A DNA stretch of 64,000 nt from Ogataea parapolymorpha DL-1 (taxonomy: Eukaryota > Ascomycota > Pichiomycetes > Pichiales > Pichiaceae). A model generated the notes under the pieces. That model was not told the origin of the DNA, did not search any database, and was given only the letters and a program-made list of their open reading frames with translations. The stretch is from the NCBI RefSeq assembly GCF_000187245.1, contig NC_027861.1, positions 992,001-1,056,000 of the forward strand, written 5' to 3'. The stretch's first letter is position 1; each line of letters opens with the position of its first letter. Positions 1-10,853 of the stretch are shown piece by piece. The position numbers and the translations under genes were made by a program.

Positions 1-300
1 ATACTCTCCTCAATTGATTTGAGAATTCAGTAGTTATTTATCAAGTAGTGACTAGCATCCGTTTTATTCCATTTAAAGTTGCAGCACAAACGCCCCCATA
101 TGAGCAAGGGCTTGGCTCTTAGCATTCAACGCTCTATACATTGAAACTTTATGCAGTAAGCTACAGTATCTGGCTATGCTATTCAGGGCTATCCAGACCA
201 GCCAGCTTCACAAGTGGTTATTTTTTAACGGATGATTCAATTTCAATCTCATTTCTGTATATCTGCAGTATGTAGTCAACCCCGTTGTCAGGTTCACTCC

Positions 301-320
301 ATATATATATATATATATAT
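301..320. repeat. (AT)10 microsatellite
   Basis: Ten uninterrupted AT units, followed by an imperfect GTATAT. It lies in non-coding DNA and is a simple-sequence tract likely to vary in length between strains. Confidence 0.9.
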
Positions 321-605
321 GTATATGAGAGTACATCATGATAAATGAGATACAGAGTATTGCAGGCAGAATGCATTGTGTACCTTTCTTACCTCAAAGT
401 TCATTTTAAATAGATGCGGATGTAGCACTACTTCAGCAAGTGGCTGCGTTCCACTCATGACAGCCTTTTTCGTGCCCTTCACTTCTTGTGGCTTACATGT
501 CCTCTATTGTCTCGTTGAAAACCACAAGATAGCCAAACCTTTGAAGCAATCTGAATGTAAGAGTGAGATGTCGCACTCTGGATGAGAGGGTAAGTACCAT
601 TCCCT

Positions 606-644
606 ATTGTATCCTATGTATTGTATCCCATGTATTGTATCCTA
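606..644. repeat. 14-bp tandem repeat, about 2.8 copies
   Basis: Units at 606-619 and 620-633 (ATTGTATCCTATGT and ATTGTATCCCATGT) and a partial third unit at 634-644 differ by single bases. It is a small minisatellite in non-coding DNA; no function is suggested. Confidence 0.8.
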
Positions 645-1416
645 AAATTGTGACCTTTGTCGTGAGACATCTTCATCAATTACTCCACACATGCCAGAGT
701 ATGTGATTGGTCATTTTACTGTTCCAGGGCGGCAGAAGGAATAAGAGATACCACGATTGTCTTTCGACCATACTGTCAAGATCTCCTTTTTTAAGGCTAT
801 TTTAAGTTCACTAATTAATTATCCCTCGTTTTTAATTATGTATTTTATCAGTAATCCATCATCCACCCTATATTTTGCTTAAAGTTAGCAACAGGGGTTT
901 TGATTCTTATAGAGCCATTACAGCAACACTTGCTTTCTTGGAGGTTGCGAATCAAACGATCTCCATATTCGTATCTGCGTGTATATACTATTCCTAGGTA
1001 AGAGATGAAAACCCATCTGGAACTTAAGAGCTCAGTATTAGCAATGTAAGTGGTGGATACTAGCAAATTCAGAGCTCGAATTCTTTATATCTTAGTAGTT
1101 AATATAGTTTTTGTTTACGTAAGTACTTATGGATTAGTATTTGCCCTGTGGATTTATTCTTCTATCCGGCCACAAAAGACTCTATCTCCCAGCTGTCATA
1201 TCTCCAAATCATAATTCAGATATCAGCAGCAGTTATCTTTCTTTGTTGGCATTTGTACAGTCTTATCACAACAGTTCCTCAGAGCTGAAAAAAGCTAGAC
1301 CTTGTTGAGAATACCAAAACATTTCAGTTTCCGGTGATTATCATCCAAGAATACAGAGGATAAGCACAAGTGTTCAAATTTATGAGAACCGTGATTTACT
1401 TCTACTTTTGAGTTTG

Positions 1417-3855
1417 ATGTACAATCTATTTGATGGTCAAACTGCTATCGGTGACATGCTCCTCTTCCTGGCTCATAATGACCCCGTTTCTAATGCACTG
1501 ACGGGAAATAAGATTTTGATAGGCTGTTTGGTCGGTCTGCTTTCCTCTGCTTGTCAATCCATTGGCCTCATTCTTCAGAGAAAATCGCATCTGGCAAATG
1601 AATCCGCGGCTGGGAGTGGCAATCAATTATCTGCATACAAAAGGTCGTTGTGGCATTTAGGATTTTTGTTGTTCATCATCTCTAATGTCTTTGGTTCTAC
1701 AATTCAGCTTTCTACTCTTCCTTTGATTGTATTAAGCCCTCTGCAGTCGATAGGTTTGGTGTTCAATACTGTATTTAACACTTTGATTTTACATGAGGAA
1801 TTTACTCGACAATCTTTTTATGGAACTGTATTGGTTGGTGTGGGAGCATTTTTGATCGCTCTATGCGGCGGAGGTATTGGTGAACCAGAATATGACCTTG
1901 CTGATTTCATCGTCCTTTTGAGTCAAAAGGAGTTCGTTGTCTGGATAAGTGTGCAATTTGGGGTAATTACGCTCATACTTTTTTGGATAATGGTATCCTC
2001 ATATGAAATTTCTCGCGAATCGAGACAAGGCCAGGTCAGCCCCTGTATACAGCTCCTTCACGTAATTGATGCGAATGTGAAAGAACGTCTCAGAAATGTT
2101 CAGGAAAATACGTCAAACAATGATTCAAATTTTCAGTTTTCAGCCAAGATGTTCAAGGAAAAGATGCTCCAGCTTGTATTATGGATTCTTCACTGCAACA
2201 CGTCTGTTTACAAATTTTTATTTGCATTTCCATTGGGGACTATAAAATCAATCCAAGGTATATCATATGGAGTTACTTCCGGTATACTTTCCGCTCAGTC
2301 TTTATTGCTCGCAAAATCCGCAATAGAAATAGCCCTTTTGACTCTTTCCAATCGTAACGTGAAACAGTTGAATAATTCAATGGTTTACCTGCTCGTGCTT
2401 GTTTTTCTAGTGCTGTGTTTGTCTCAATTATATCTGCTGAACCAGGGACTGAAACTTATTAGTACTTCCATCCTATACCCATTGGTATTTTGTGTTTACA
2501 ATATCTCAAGCATATCTAATGGGCTGACATTTTATAGGCAGTGGTCCCAGTTTCTTGGAGCAGCTGGATTTTTCATATTTCTGGGAACGATTCTGGTTGT
2601 GTTTGGCGTATTCATCTTGAGTGAATCATCCAAGCAGGCGGAAACTCGGTATTACGGCTCTTCCAGATCCAAGTCTCCTATCAGCCTGCCTTTAATGGAC
2701 TCAGAAATTCAAGAATATCAAAGTATAGCTCAAACAACTCCCAAGTCAAAGCATAGCAGAAAGTTGTCTCTTAAGGAAGGAATTATATCTTCTATGTTTT
2801 CTTTAACAGACCCCTCAGATCCCGAGAGTCCGTATTATGATCCACTGTGTGCTGATACGTCACCGTCTGGAATTTCAAACAGATCTTTGCCGGTGGACTT
2901 GATAAAACCAATTATCAAAAAAACAGGGATAAATATCAATAACGCTAGCAGAAAAGTATCGGGATTTTTTAGAAAGTCCATTGACAACATACAAACGACA
3001 CACACGAGCTCACCTGACCAATCATCCAATCAAGATCGGAGCACAATCTCCTTCGAAAATTATGGAGAAAGTCCTCAAAGATTTGATGCATGCTCTAAAC
3101 AAACGCAGTATGTGTCGTTCGATTCTCTGAAAGAGTTCAAAAATCAGAGTGCGATTACACATGCATCCGAATCTCTCAAGGACGGGCCTAAAGCTACCCC
3201 TAAAGGTAACAAACGATTACCCAACATTCATGAATCTGATTTTAGTTCTATAAGCTACGTTCCAATCTCGGAGAATTTTCAACTGACATCAAATATGTCA
3301 AGTGATAATTATGGCACTCGTCTGCGCTCCGATAAATCTGCTAGCCCTACGAAGCAAAGGAGAAGGCCAAAAATCAGAGAAAGATGGCTTTGGGGAAGCG
3401 AAGGGTCCCCCAAAACTCTCACCCACGAAAATCAGACTGAAGATACAACTATAAGCGAATCAGAGTCTCCGAAGCATGTAGACTCCCATTCTCTGCCTTC
3501 AGATGATGAGTACAATCCTCATAATGCTTTCAATTTTTCGCTAAATAATACGATTGATGAGATACAAAATCAGCTCAACGGTAACTCGGAAGAAGGGGCA
3601 ACATATACAAGTCCAAACTCAACCAAGTCTCTGTTTGACAATATTGATAATGACCAAAAGAACCTGGTTTTAGATTTGAATCAAGCAGATCCAAGAATAA
3701 CTTTTGCCACAAAAACAAGTACATATTCTAGTGCAAAAAGTGCACACAACAAGCTTTTGTGCACGAACAATAAATTGCATAGCTCTGTGGAAAATTGGAA
3801 AAGAGTCTATTCTTACGAACAAAAACGGGTACACGAAGAACTCACACAACCATAA
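1417..3855 (+). CDS. NIPA-family (DUF803) multi-spanning membrane protein, putative Mg2+ transporter
   Basis: The protein has 812 residues from the first ATG; an in-frame TTG lies at 1408. The N-terminal half (about residues 30-400) has eight or nine hydrophobic spans. It opens with a LIGCLVGLLSSACQSIGLIL-like first helix and a QRK loop, followed by spans near 80-100, 105-122, 137-153 and 173-195, as in NIPA/DUF803 proteins, several of which transport magnesium. Residues from about 403 to the end form a long Ser-, Thr- and Pro-rich hydrophilic tail, probably cytosolic and phosphorylated. Its stop lies only 13 bp from that of the convergent SHB17 homologue. The family call is fairly secure from the membrane core; substrate and membrane are inferred. 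Confidence 0.75.
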   Translation: MYNLFDGQTAIGDMLLFLAHNDPVSNALTGNKILIGCLVGLLSSACQSIGLILQRKSHLANESAAGSGNQLSAYKRSLWHLGFLLFIISNVFGSTIQLSTLPLIVLSPLQSIGLVFNTVFNTLILHEEFTRQSFYGTVLVGVGAFLIALCGGGIGEPEYDLADFIVLLSQKEFVVWISVQFGVITLILFWIMVSSYEISRESRQGQVSPCIQLLHVIDANVKERLRNVQENTSNNDSNFQFSAKMFKEKMLQLVLWILHCNTSVYKFLFAFPLGTIKSIQGISYGVTSGILSAQSLLLAKSAIEIALLTLSNRNVKQLNNSMVYLLVLVFLVLCLSQLYLLNQGLKLISTSILYPLVFCVYNISSISNGLTFYRQWSQFLGAAGFFIFLGTILVVFGVFILSESSKQAETRYYGSSRSKSPISLPLMDSEIQEYQSIAQTTPKSKHSRKLSLKEGIISSMFSLTDPSDPESPYYDPLCADTSPSGISNRSLPVDLIKPIIKKTGININNASRKVSGFFRKSIDNIQTTHTSSPDQSSNQDRSTISFENYGESPQRFDACSKQTQYVSFDSLKEFKNQSAITHASESLKDGPKATPKGNKRLPNIHESDFSSISYVPISENFQLTSNMSSDNYGTRLRSDKSASPTKQRRRPKIRERWLWGSEGSPKTLTHENQTEDTTISESESPKHVDSHSLPSDDEYNPHNAFNFSLNNTIDEIQNQLNGNSEEGATYTSPNSTKSLFDNIDNDQKNLVLDLNQADPRITFATKTSTYSSAKSAHNKLLCTNNKLHSSVENWKRVYSYEQKRVHEELTQP

Positions 3856-3868
3856 CTCTGCCTTCTTG

Positions 3869-4628
3869 CTACATACTTGAACTAATGTCATCCTCATTAA
3901 CGACGAAAGCCCCGGAGAGCGACAAGGCAGGTTCGTTGATGTTGTTGTGCTGATAACTGAGGACCCCAACCCCCCCAGCGTCTAAGATAAGCTGGGGGTT
4001 TTGGTTGATCTCTCTTTTCAACCAGCGAGCGGCAAAACACCTCAGAATATGCCCATGGCCGACAACAAGTACATCACAAGCTTGACCTGCTTCTAATGCT
4101 TTTTTGTGTACTGTACGAATCCGATCTATCACGGCGTCCACTCTCTTTGTAATCTGAATATAGTCTTCTCCGTTCTCACAACCCTTAGACCAAATATCCC
4201 AATCAGATCCGAGACCTCGACTTTCCCTCAATTTAAGTATCTCAGTTGTTTTCAGACCTTCATAATCACCGTAGTCCCATTCCCTGATATCATTGTCAAT
4301 ATCAAATTGGATGTGTGCCTTTTCATCGGAAGATAATGATTCTAGTAAGAGGTCACGAGTGTGAATCGCTCTGGTTCTGGGAGAGCTAATGACCAGTTTA
4401 AGATCTTGTGCCTGAATGAGATTTGAGGAATTGGTTCCAATCAGCGCCACACCAGTTGCCTTCATTTGCTTGATGCCATAATCTGTTAAATCGAGATCTG
4501 TGATTGACGTATACTGTCCTGATTTGGACCAAGAAGTTTGGCTGTAATGTTAGGATGTGGCTTCTGCGGTGGCACACTTACCCATGACGAATGATAATAC
4601 ACCGGGGTGTTTGAGCGTGAGAACTCAT
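3869..4628 (-). CDS. SHB17: Sedoheptulose-1,7-bisphosphatase, histidine phosphatase family (one intron)
   Basis: The gene has two exons on the minus strand. Exon 1 is 4628-4582 and ends inside the RHG motif; a 40-nt intron spans 4581-4542 (GTAAGT donor, CCTAAC branch point, CAG acceptor); exon 2 is 4541-3869. Splicing gives 239 residues with the catalytic RHG at 14-16 followed by QTSWSKSGQYT, then SPRTRA, the REWDYGDYEG block, the second catalytic segment VGHGHILR and the LDAGGVGVLSYQHNNIDEPAL-type C-terminus typical of yeast Shb17. Without the intron the frame would start at an internal Met and lack the phosphohistidine residue. In yeast the enzyme hydrolyses sedoheptulose-1,7-bisphosphate, feeding ribose-5-phosphate synthesis. 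It is the last gene before the gene-free region. Confidence 0.93.
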
Positions 4629-5459
4629 GAAAGACTTTTTCAGCTTTGCGCTTATGCCGAAGTTATTGATGAACTTGTAAAAGTTTTTTAGACAAATGGC
4701 AGATACGATTCCGCGGAAGGCTATTTGTAACACACAAAGCAAAATGCTAAATTGCAACGAATTATTATCGGGTTTTACATGAAACGTATATAAAAGGGAG
4801 TCGCTAGAAGCTAACTACAGGTTTGAAGCTGCTCGTAAGCTTCCAGATCGCGAATAATATGATCCAAACTTATATCTAGTAGGAAGTAAAGTTTATATTA
4901 CGTAATACATTAGCCAATAAATCTGATTATTCGAGAACTAAGTAATCATTCGTATAGCCGCAGTTCACAAGATTTATTTATAATCCAATAGTACCAGCAA
5001 TAGTGATGAGAATATTTGCAATAATAAAGAGACCGTTTCAGTTTGAATTCAAATAAACCTTTGAAGTTCTTACGAAAGATTTCTTACCTATACTACATAA
5101 AGCGTTGTCTGACGAGGAGCTAAACATTTGTTGCTCATACAATTTATCCTTGAGGGAAAACTTACAGCTTTTTAGCTCGTGCAACCAAGATTTCCAACAA
5201 ATGTGAAATAAAATTTTCACAAGAGACGTGTATGAACTTAGAATCTTTGTCAGACTCACCGGGGCCATCGTTCATATTCGGTGATCCAATCTTAGGGTCC
5301 AAATCAGCGTTCTTTGAACAAACTCCAAAACCAATTGGTCAACTATGAGTTCTCAAGTGTGGAATCCAGCGAGCTCATAAACAGAGCTTTAACCGTTAAA
5401 TATACATACATTCACTTCTTAGCTAGTAAGAATTTTCTAATAATCCAGAAAGTTGAAAC

Positions 5460-5742
5460 TGTTGAAACTTTGTTCTGATAAGTGAAATGTCTACAGTCAT
5501 TGCTCTTCCTTCAATAGTGTGACTATGTATCAGATAGTTAATATCTTTGATATACCTTAGTCCCTCTCTCATAAGTGGGATATGACACACCTTTATATAT
5601 TATTTGATTAGTCTCATATGTGATTCAGATTTGTTTCATCTGAATCTGATGCACATACTATGCATGTGCCAAGACCCACAAACCTTCACATCAGGATAAG
5701 CCGCACAGCCATGATATAATCTATGACTATCTTATCTCAACA
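5460..5742 (-). mobile_element. Solo LTR, copy A (283 bp)
   Basis: On the minus strand it begins TGTTGAGATAAG and ends AAGTTTCAACA, the TG...CA ends of a retrotransposon LTR. It is the same length as copy B and inverted relative to it. No internal retrotransposon coding sequence (gag, protease, integrase, reverse transcriptase) adjoins it, so it is a solo LTR. The left flank is GAAAC (5455-5459) and the right flank GGGAG (5743-5747); they do not match each other as a target duplication should, but the left flank is the reverse complement of the inner flank of copy B. Confidence 0.85.
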
Positions 5743-6371
5743 GGGAGGAGCTTGTTTCAACATTTATTTATCATTTCAAACACCGTACCTCGGAAAACAT
5801 AATATATAGTATATCGATCAGTATCTCTTAAAACAAATAAGCTCACCCTCAAAATCAACCTAGAAAGAAAGAGACTTTGATTGCTGTTCGGCTTTCGTTG
5901 ACGCAATTCGTGCTTTCTGAAGTACTAAAAATGAGTCCATCTGCTTTCGATCAAATCACCTTGGCTTTTTCACTCCTGTCCTTTCATGAATCAATTTCGA
6001 AAGTTAGTCACTCAACACTCAGTACTACATCATTGGTGAAGATTGTACAGGAAAAGGTGTTTTTCCCTTTTTTCTTTGAAGGAAGCATATTCTTGTGGTC
6101 CATAGTTTTTGTGCATACATTTTGTATGGCCATAGATGACTATTTTTTAACACTATTTTTAAACCGACAAAGTTGTCTCGTCTCGTAAATGAATTCCAAC
6201 AATGTGCTATGGTGGTAACTTCTATTATCGAAGACGGAAATGGACATATTCGAACTAATTCGAACTAGTTTCTTTCTTTATTTCAAGTCAATAGTAGGCA
6301 GGTAAAATCGACTTCTTATAACGAAGGTAACGTTTCTGCTTTGAGTTTCATTTGTGGATTTTAGTGGTTTC

Positions 6372-6654
6372 TGTTGAGATAAGATAGTCATAGATTATAT
6401 CATGGCTGTGCGGCTTATCCTGATGTGAAGGTTTGTGGGTCTTAGCACATGCATAGTATGTGCATCAGATCTAGATGATACAAATCTGGATCACATATGA
6501 GACTAACCAAATGATACATAAAGGTGTGTCATATCCCACTTATAAGTGAGGGCCTAAGGTATACTAAAGATATTAACTATCTGATACATATTCACACTAT
6601 TGTAGGAAGAATAATGACTGTAGACATTCCACTGATCAAAACTAAGTTTCAACA
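6372..6654 (+). mobile_element. Solo LTR, copy B (283 bp)
   Basis: Same family as copy A but on the plus strand, starting TGTTGAGATAAG and ending AAGTTTCAACA. Its first 96 or so bases are identical to copy A, after which scattered substitutions appear. The left flank is GTTTC (6367-6371) and the right flank TTTCC (6655-6659). It bounds, with copy A, a 629-bp segment that contains no recognisable gene. Confidence 0.85.
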
Positions 6655-9309
6655 TTTCCAACGTCACAGGTACTGCTTAGCATAAGCTCATTATTTATTC
6701 AGGAACCTTCGGGTCAGAAATTCATGATATATTTATGTTGGGATTTTCTGATAAGATTATCAAGATCAAGCGCTAGATAGCTCATATTTGAGAAATAGAC
6801 TGGTGAGTATTATTAGTGCAACTCTAATCTTCAGAAAGGGGATATTGAAGTAAAAACTTTCTCAATAAGTTTTTGCAAAAGTATCACTTTATATAGTGTC
6901 TTCTGACTACAAAAGCTCATGATGAATAATTATCACGAGCCGGAATCCTCTCAACTTAGAATAGATAGAAGGCATGACTGCATAACACAACAAGTTTTTT
7001 ACCTGAATGATCCTTAGGACAAGACCAGAAAGCCATCGGTTCACTCTAGATATCAGCTGACTATGAACAGACGAACTACTGTTTTCAAGCATTTTCATGA
7101 GTATTCAACTGCGACGTGATTAATGATTGCACAAAACCAAAACAAATTAACTGTTGTTGCTTTCTGACACACTATTGTCAATCTTACCCTTGAATATTGC
7201 GACAATTGGGCTTATTTCTATTTTGATGCAACTGTCTACTAATCCAGGTAAAGGCAAAGATTGATGCGCTTCCGATTAAGTTACAGTGTTTAGTAGTTTT
7301 TGATAGGCTATGAATCAGTATTCAATGAAAGTAATGGTAGCTTGCAATCTGAAGTGGGATATATCGAAACACTTGTTTTCTCAATGTACCTCAACGATGT
7401 GTTGGGGTCAAATCAAGAGTTAATTCAAAATGCACTTTTAAGGAGGTAATTAATAAGGTAAGGAAATACCAATATAATATAATGCTTTAGGCTAGAAAGT
7501 CTAAATAAATTTCAACGCTAGGGAGGATTGCTTTCAGATCATAGAATTCAAGACAAAAGCACAACTTCGAAACCTTACTTACTGCAGTCCATCTGCAAGC
7601 CTAAAAAGGGGTCTCCAAATATGTCAAATATGTATCTCTCGAATGCCAAGGAGTCAGACAAAAAATACCCTAAGTTCTTTTTTCCGTATAAGAAAGAGAG
7701 GATATAGATTTGTGTTTAATTTGCGAATGTGCGCCTAGAACTCAATTGAGTGTGACTGTTTTTTTATTGTCTTCGTGAACGAAGTAGGATGGGTAAGAGA
7801 ATTTCGAAGGTGTGGCACATTGTCACAGCCATAGTAGTCATACCTCTACCTCCTCATTTACCAATAAACAGTTTCAGTTGCTCAGCTGCCGCGTGATTAT
7901 TGTTTTGATTGGATTCCTTCCAAAATTACATATACAAAGCGGAAGCAGATATTTAAGGGTAAATCAAAATGTATTCTCAATCACATTGATACTGAGCAAG
8001 CCTGTTCCCTTCCACATAATGAAGGGGTAAACTCACTCTTCATAAACCCTTCATTCAACAATAGAGGATTAATCTGTGATAATAGAAATCTCGATCAACC
8101 TCTGTATCTGATCTTTGGTACTTGCACGACGATCTGTAACATCTTATTAGACCTTCTGGTAGCTAATGTACAAAACATCATATATGTTCAGTTAGGTAAA
8201 AGCAAGTTTTTAGTCCTGTCAGTCAATGTTGTGGCCTCATATTATGATGTGATGTTGATAGAAAGTTTGGACTCCTTCCTGATGAAAGGTCTCTCCAACG
8301 TATTCAAACCAAGTCTAAGATTTGGCCAGACCAATTTCATTCTTTTCGGCTCATTTTCAGTATGAAACGAATGTCTAATCTCTCAGCATTGGCAAGAGAT
8401 GATAACCACCTATCATGCAAGAAAGCAAATAGCAGTCAGACGGAGCCCTTGTGAGGTAGCCTCATTTGAAAAAGAAGAGGATAAACACTGAATGGCGATC
8501 GACCAGGCTATTCGCATGCATCTACAAGGATGCTAGACATTACGGGACATATAGAGGGAATCTTGTGGGCATCATGGCCAGAGATTTGGGAAATCGTGCG
8601 TATAGTCAGTCGTACGAAAACTCAGTCACGCGTATATTTGGGTATCTAGATAATGTGGTATGATAAAATTATCCGCATCCATCAGTTGTAGTTGAAAGAC
8701 TAATTAGCAGGAAGGATGGATAACTAACTACTATCAGAATTCGACAATGAGATACCGATACTCATATCACGGGAGTCTAATAGATCCAAAAGTCGCAGCG
8801 CTGAAAGGCGCAAAATATTTATTTGCTTTCACTTTTAAGAAACTTACTCCTGTTAAAATCTAGGCTTCCCATCCACATATTCATAGTAGCATAAATTCCA
8901 TCAAACCTTCTCTCAAGAAGCCCCACCTTCTAGCCTTTGGGAATCAAAATGCGACAGCCTCCATTGTTTTGCACACCAAAATGCATTGCACAAGCTCAGC
9001 TCATTTGAACAAATCACATATTAAGGGGACGAGGCTGATAAAAAAATGGTTAGAATGATTGGTGGTGATAATCGTGTTTAAGTGTATTGCTTTTGAGGCT
9101 TCCTTATCCGTACCGGTGGTAGTCGTGTATTGTCCAACGATAAGATCTCAAGTTTGATAAGAGGTTCCCTTCACACATTATTATTATAATGAGGATATAG
9201 AAAGGTTGGGGTGTTTGCTCTGTGATTTCCAGCGAAGCGGATATATACGATGTTTAAGCTAGCGATTGCCAATAAGTTTTGTTTAAATTTTGATTACCCG
9301 CTTCCAATC

Positions 9310-9343
9310 CACGAATGTAGTTTGTGCACGAATGTAGTTTGTG
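9310..9343. repeat. 17-bp direct tandem duplication
   Basis: The unit CACGAATGTAGTTTGTG occurs twice back to back with no mismatch. It is non-coding and probably a replication-slippage product. Confidence 0.85.
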
Positions 9344-9496
9344 GAAAAACTTCAGCAACTGGCTTTCAGCCTCATGGACTGCAATCTATTTGAACAATAA
9401 CTAGCCTGATTATAACACAAATCCAGACTTCCAATAGTATATTAGCACTTCCAGCTTATTTGTGCGCTTTAGCTTGCCACATTTGGAGGGCATATC

Positions 9497-9744
9497 TGTT
9501 GAGATAAGATAGTCATAGACTATACCATGGCTGTGCGGCTTATCCTGATATGAAGGTTTGTGGGTCTTAGCACATGCCTAGTATGTGCATCAGATCTAGA
9601 TGATACAAATCTGGATCACATATGAGATTAACCAAATAATATATAAGGGTGTGTCATATCTCACTTATGAGAGAGGGACTAAGGTATATCAAAGATATTA
9701 ACTATCTGATACATAGTCACACTTATCAAAATTAAGTTTCAACA
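9497..9744 (+). mobile_element. Solo LTR, copy C (248 bp, internally deleted)
   Basis: Plus-strand LTR of the same family, with intact TGTTGAG and TTTCAACA ends but about 35 bp missing between the CACAC and TATCAAAATTAAG segments near the 3' end. Its first 220 or so bases are essentially identical to copy D. The flanks are ATATC (9492-9496) and ATAGT (9745-9749). They do not match each other, but each is the reverse complement of a flank of copy D. No internal element sequence is attached. Confidence 0.85.
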
Positions 9745-10572
9745 ATAGTAGAGGGTTGCTGTTTTTTCACATTCAATAAGAGAGGAAGCCCAATGTCAAA
9801 TAAGGAATGAGAAATTTTTATTGACGACCGGTAACCTCAATTTAGTAATCACAAATGATTATTCATGATGTACTTTAAAATCTATCCCACATGGGAGCTA
9901 TTATTATTATCACTTGGGATTTTGCAGCCTACTGAATTATCTGAGTTTCACCTACCGGAGATATTATCATACATCCCTTGTATGTCTTTAGTTGGTTTCG
10001 CAATAACTAAGGGCAATAAAATTTACAGCATGCTTTTTTATCTTGTACCTCATACTCCCGTAACGTGGAGAAATTATGACTATTTTGTCTTAACACAAAC
10101 AGAAGATTAGATATAATGTTCGGGAACGGGAAGCTGGGAACAAAGCAACAATCTTTAAATTGGTAAGTCTGATAGAACTTGGCTCGTTCTTTAGCCGTAA
10201 CAATGAACATCAGTAAACACTACTTCGAACCTTAAATGAGTTTGCCTTTACGGGCAAGAGATCGTTGATTTAGTCAGACATCTTCAATGAAGAGGAGGCC
10301 ACCAATCAGTATCTATGCTCCTAAGATGAAACCAGTTCTTTAGAGGCTCTTGTAACTGCAACCTCAAAGCATCTGCCTTAGCAAATTAGATAAAGAACAT
10401 TCTCCTCCTCCAAAACCTTTGTAACGGTGTATACAGGTATCTTAAGCAAGTACAATCAACAATGTACTGTTGCATAGTTACTGACTGGGCTATAGTATGC
10501 TTGCTAATCATCAATATAACGCTATCTGTCAAGATGAGCTAATGACGTATTTAATCTCAATTTGGAAGATAT

Positions 10573-10853
10573 TGTTGAAACTTAATTTTGGTCAGTGAAA
10601 TGCCTACATTCATTATTCTTCCTACAATAGTGTGACTATGTCAGATAGTTAATATCTTTGATATACCTTAGTCCCTCTCTCATAAGTGAGATATGACACA
10701 CCCTTATATATTATTTGGTTAATCTCATATGTGATCCAGATTTGTATCATCTAGATCTGATGCACATACTAGGCATGTGCTAAGACCCACAAACCTTCAT
10801 ATCAGGATAAGCCGCACAGCCATGGTATAGTCTATGACTATCTTATCTCAACA
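10573..10853 (-). mobile_element. Solo LTR, copy D (281 bp)
   Basis: Minus-strand LTR nearly identical to copy C through its 5' part, but retaining the segment deleted in C. It has its own 2-bp deletion (CTGACATAG against CTGATACATAG). The flanks are GATAT (10568-10572) and ACTAT (10854-10858), the reverse complements of the outer and inner flanks of copy C. Copies C and D enclose 828 bp without a recognisable gene. Confidence 0.85.

Larger units (their letters stand above)
1..1416. other. Left-end region without a supported gene
   Basis: No reading frame here has a recognisable domain or more than about 70 codons. It contains an (AT)10 microsatellite at 301-320 and a short tandem repeat at 606-644. 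The last few hundred bases must hold the promoter of the NIPA-type transporter that starts at 1417. Nothing else could be supported. Confidence 0.6.

Noticed and set aside
4787..4799. TATATAAAAGG resembling a strong TATA box, followed by a CTAACTACAG that looks like an intron end.
   Set aside because: No reading frame or RNA gene follows on the plus strand, and such motifs are frequent in AT-rich DNA.
5028..5268. Possible spliced gene on the minus strand: a 37-codon frame from an ATG near 5263, followed by GTAAGT and a TTTAG about 46 nt later; also a 76-codon unspliced frame from 5268.
   Set aside because: The putative intron lacks a CTAAC/CTAAT branch point unlike the five supported introns, both frames are short, no family is recognisable, and stops lie just upstream. 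Chance frames of this size are common in such DNA.
9294..9300. TTACCCG (reverse Reb1-type site) in the gene-free region.
   Set aside because: There is no promoter nearby and several copies of any 7-mer are expected in the window by chance.
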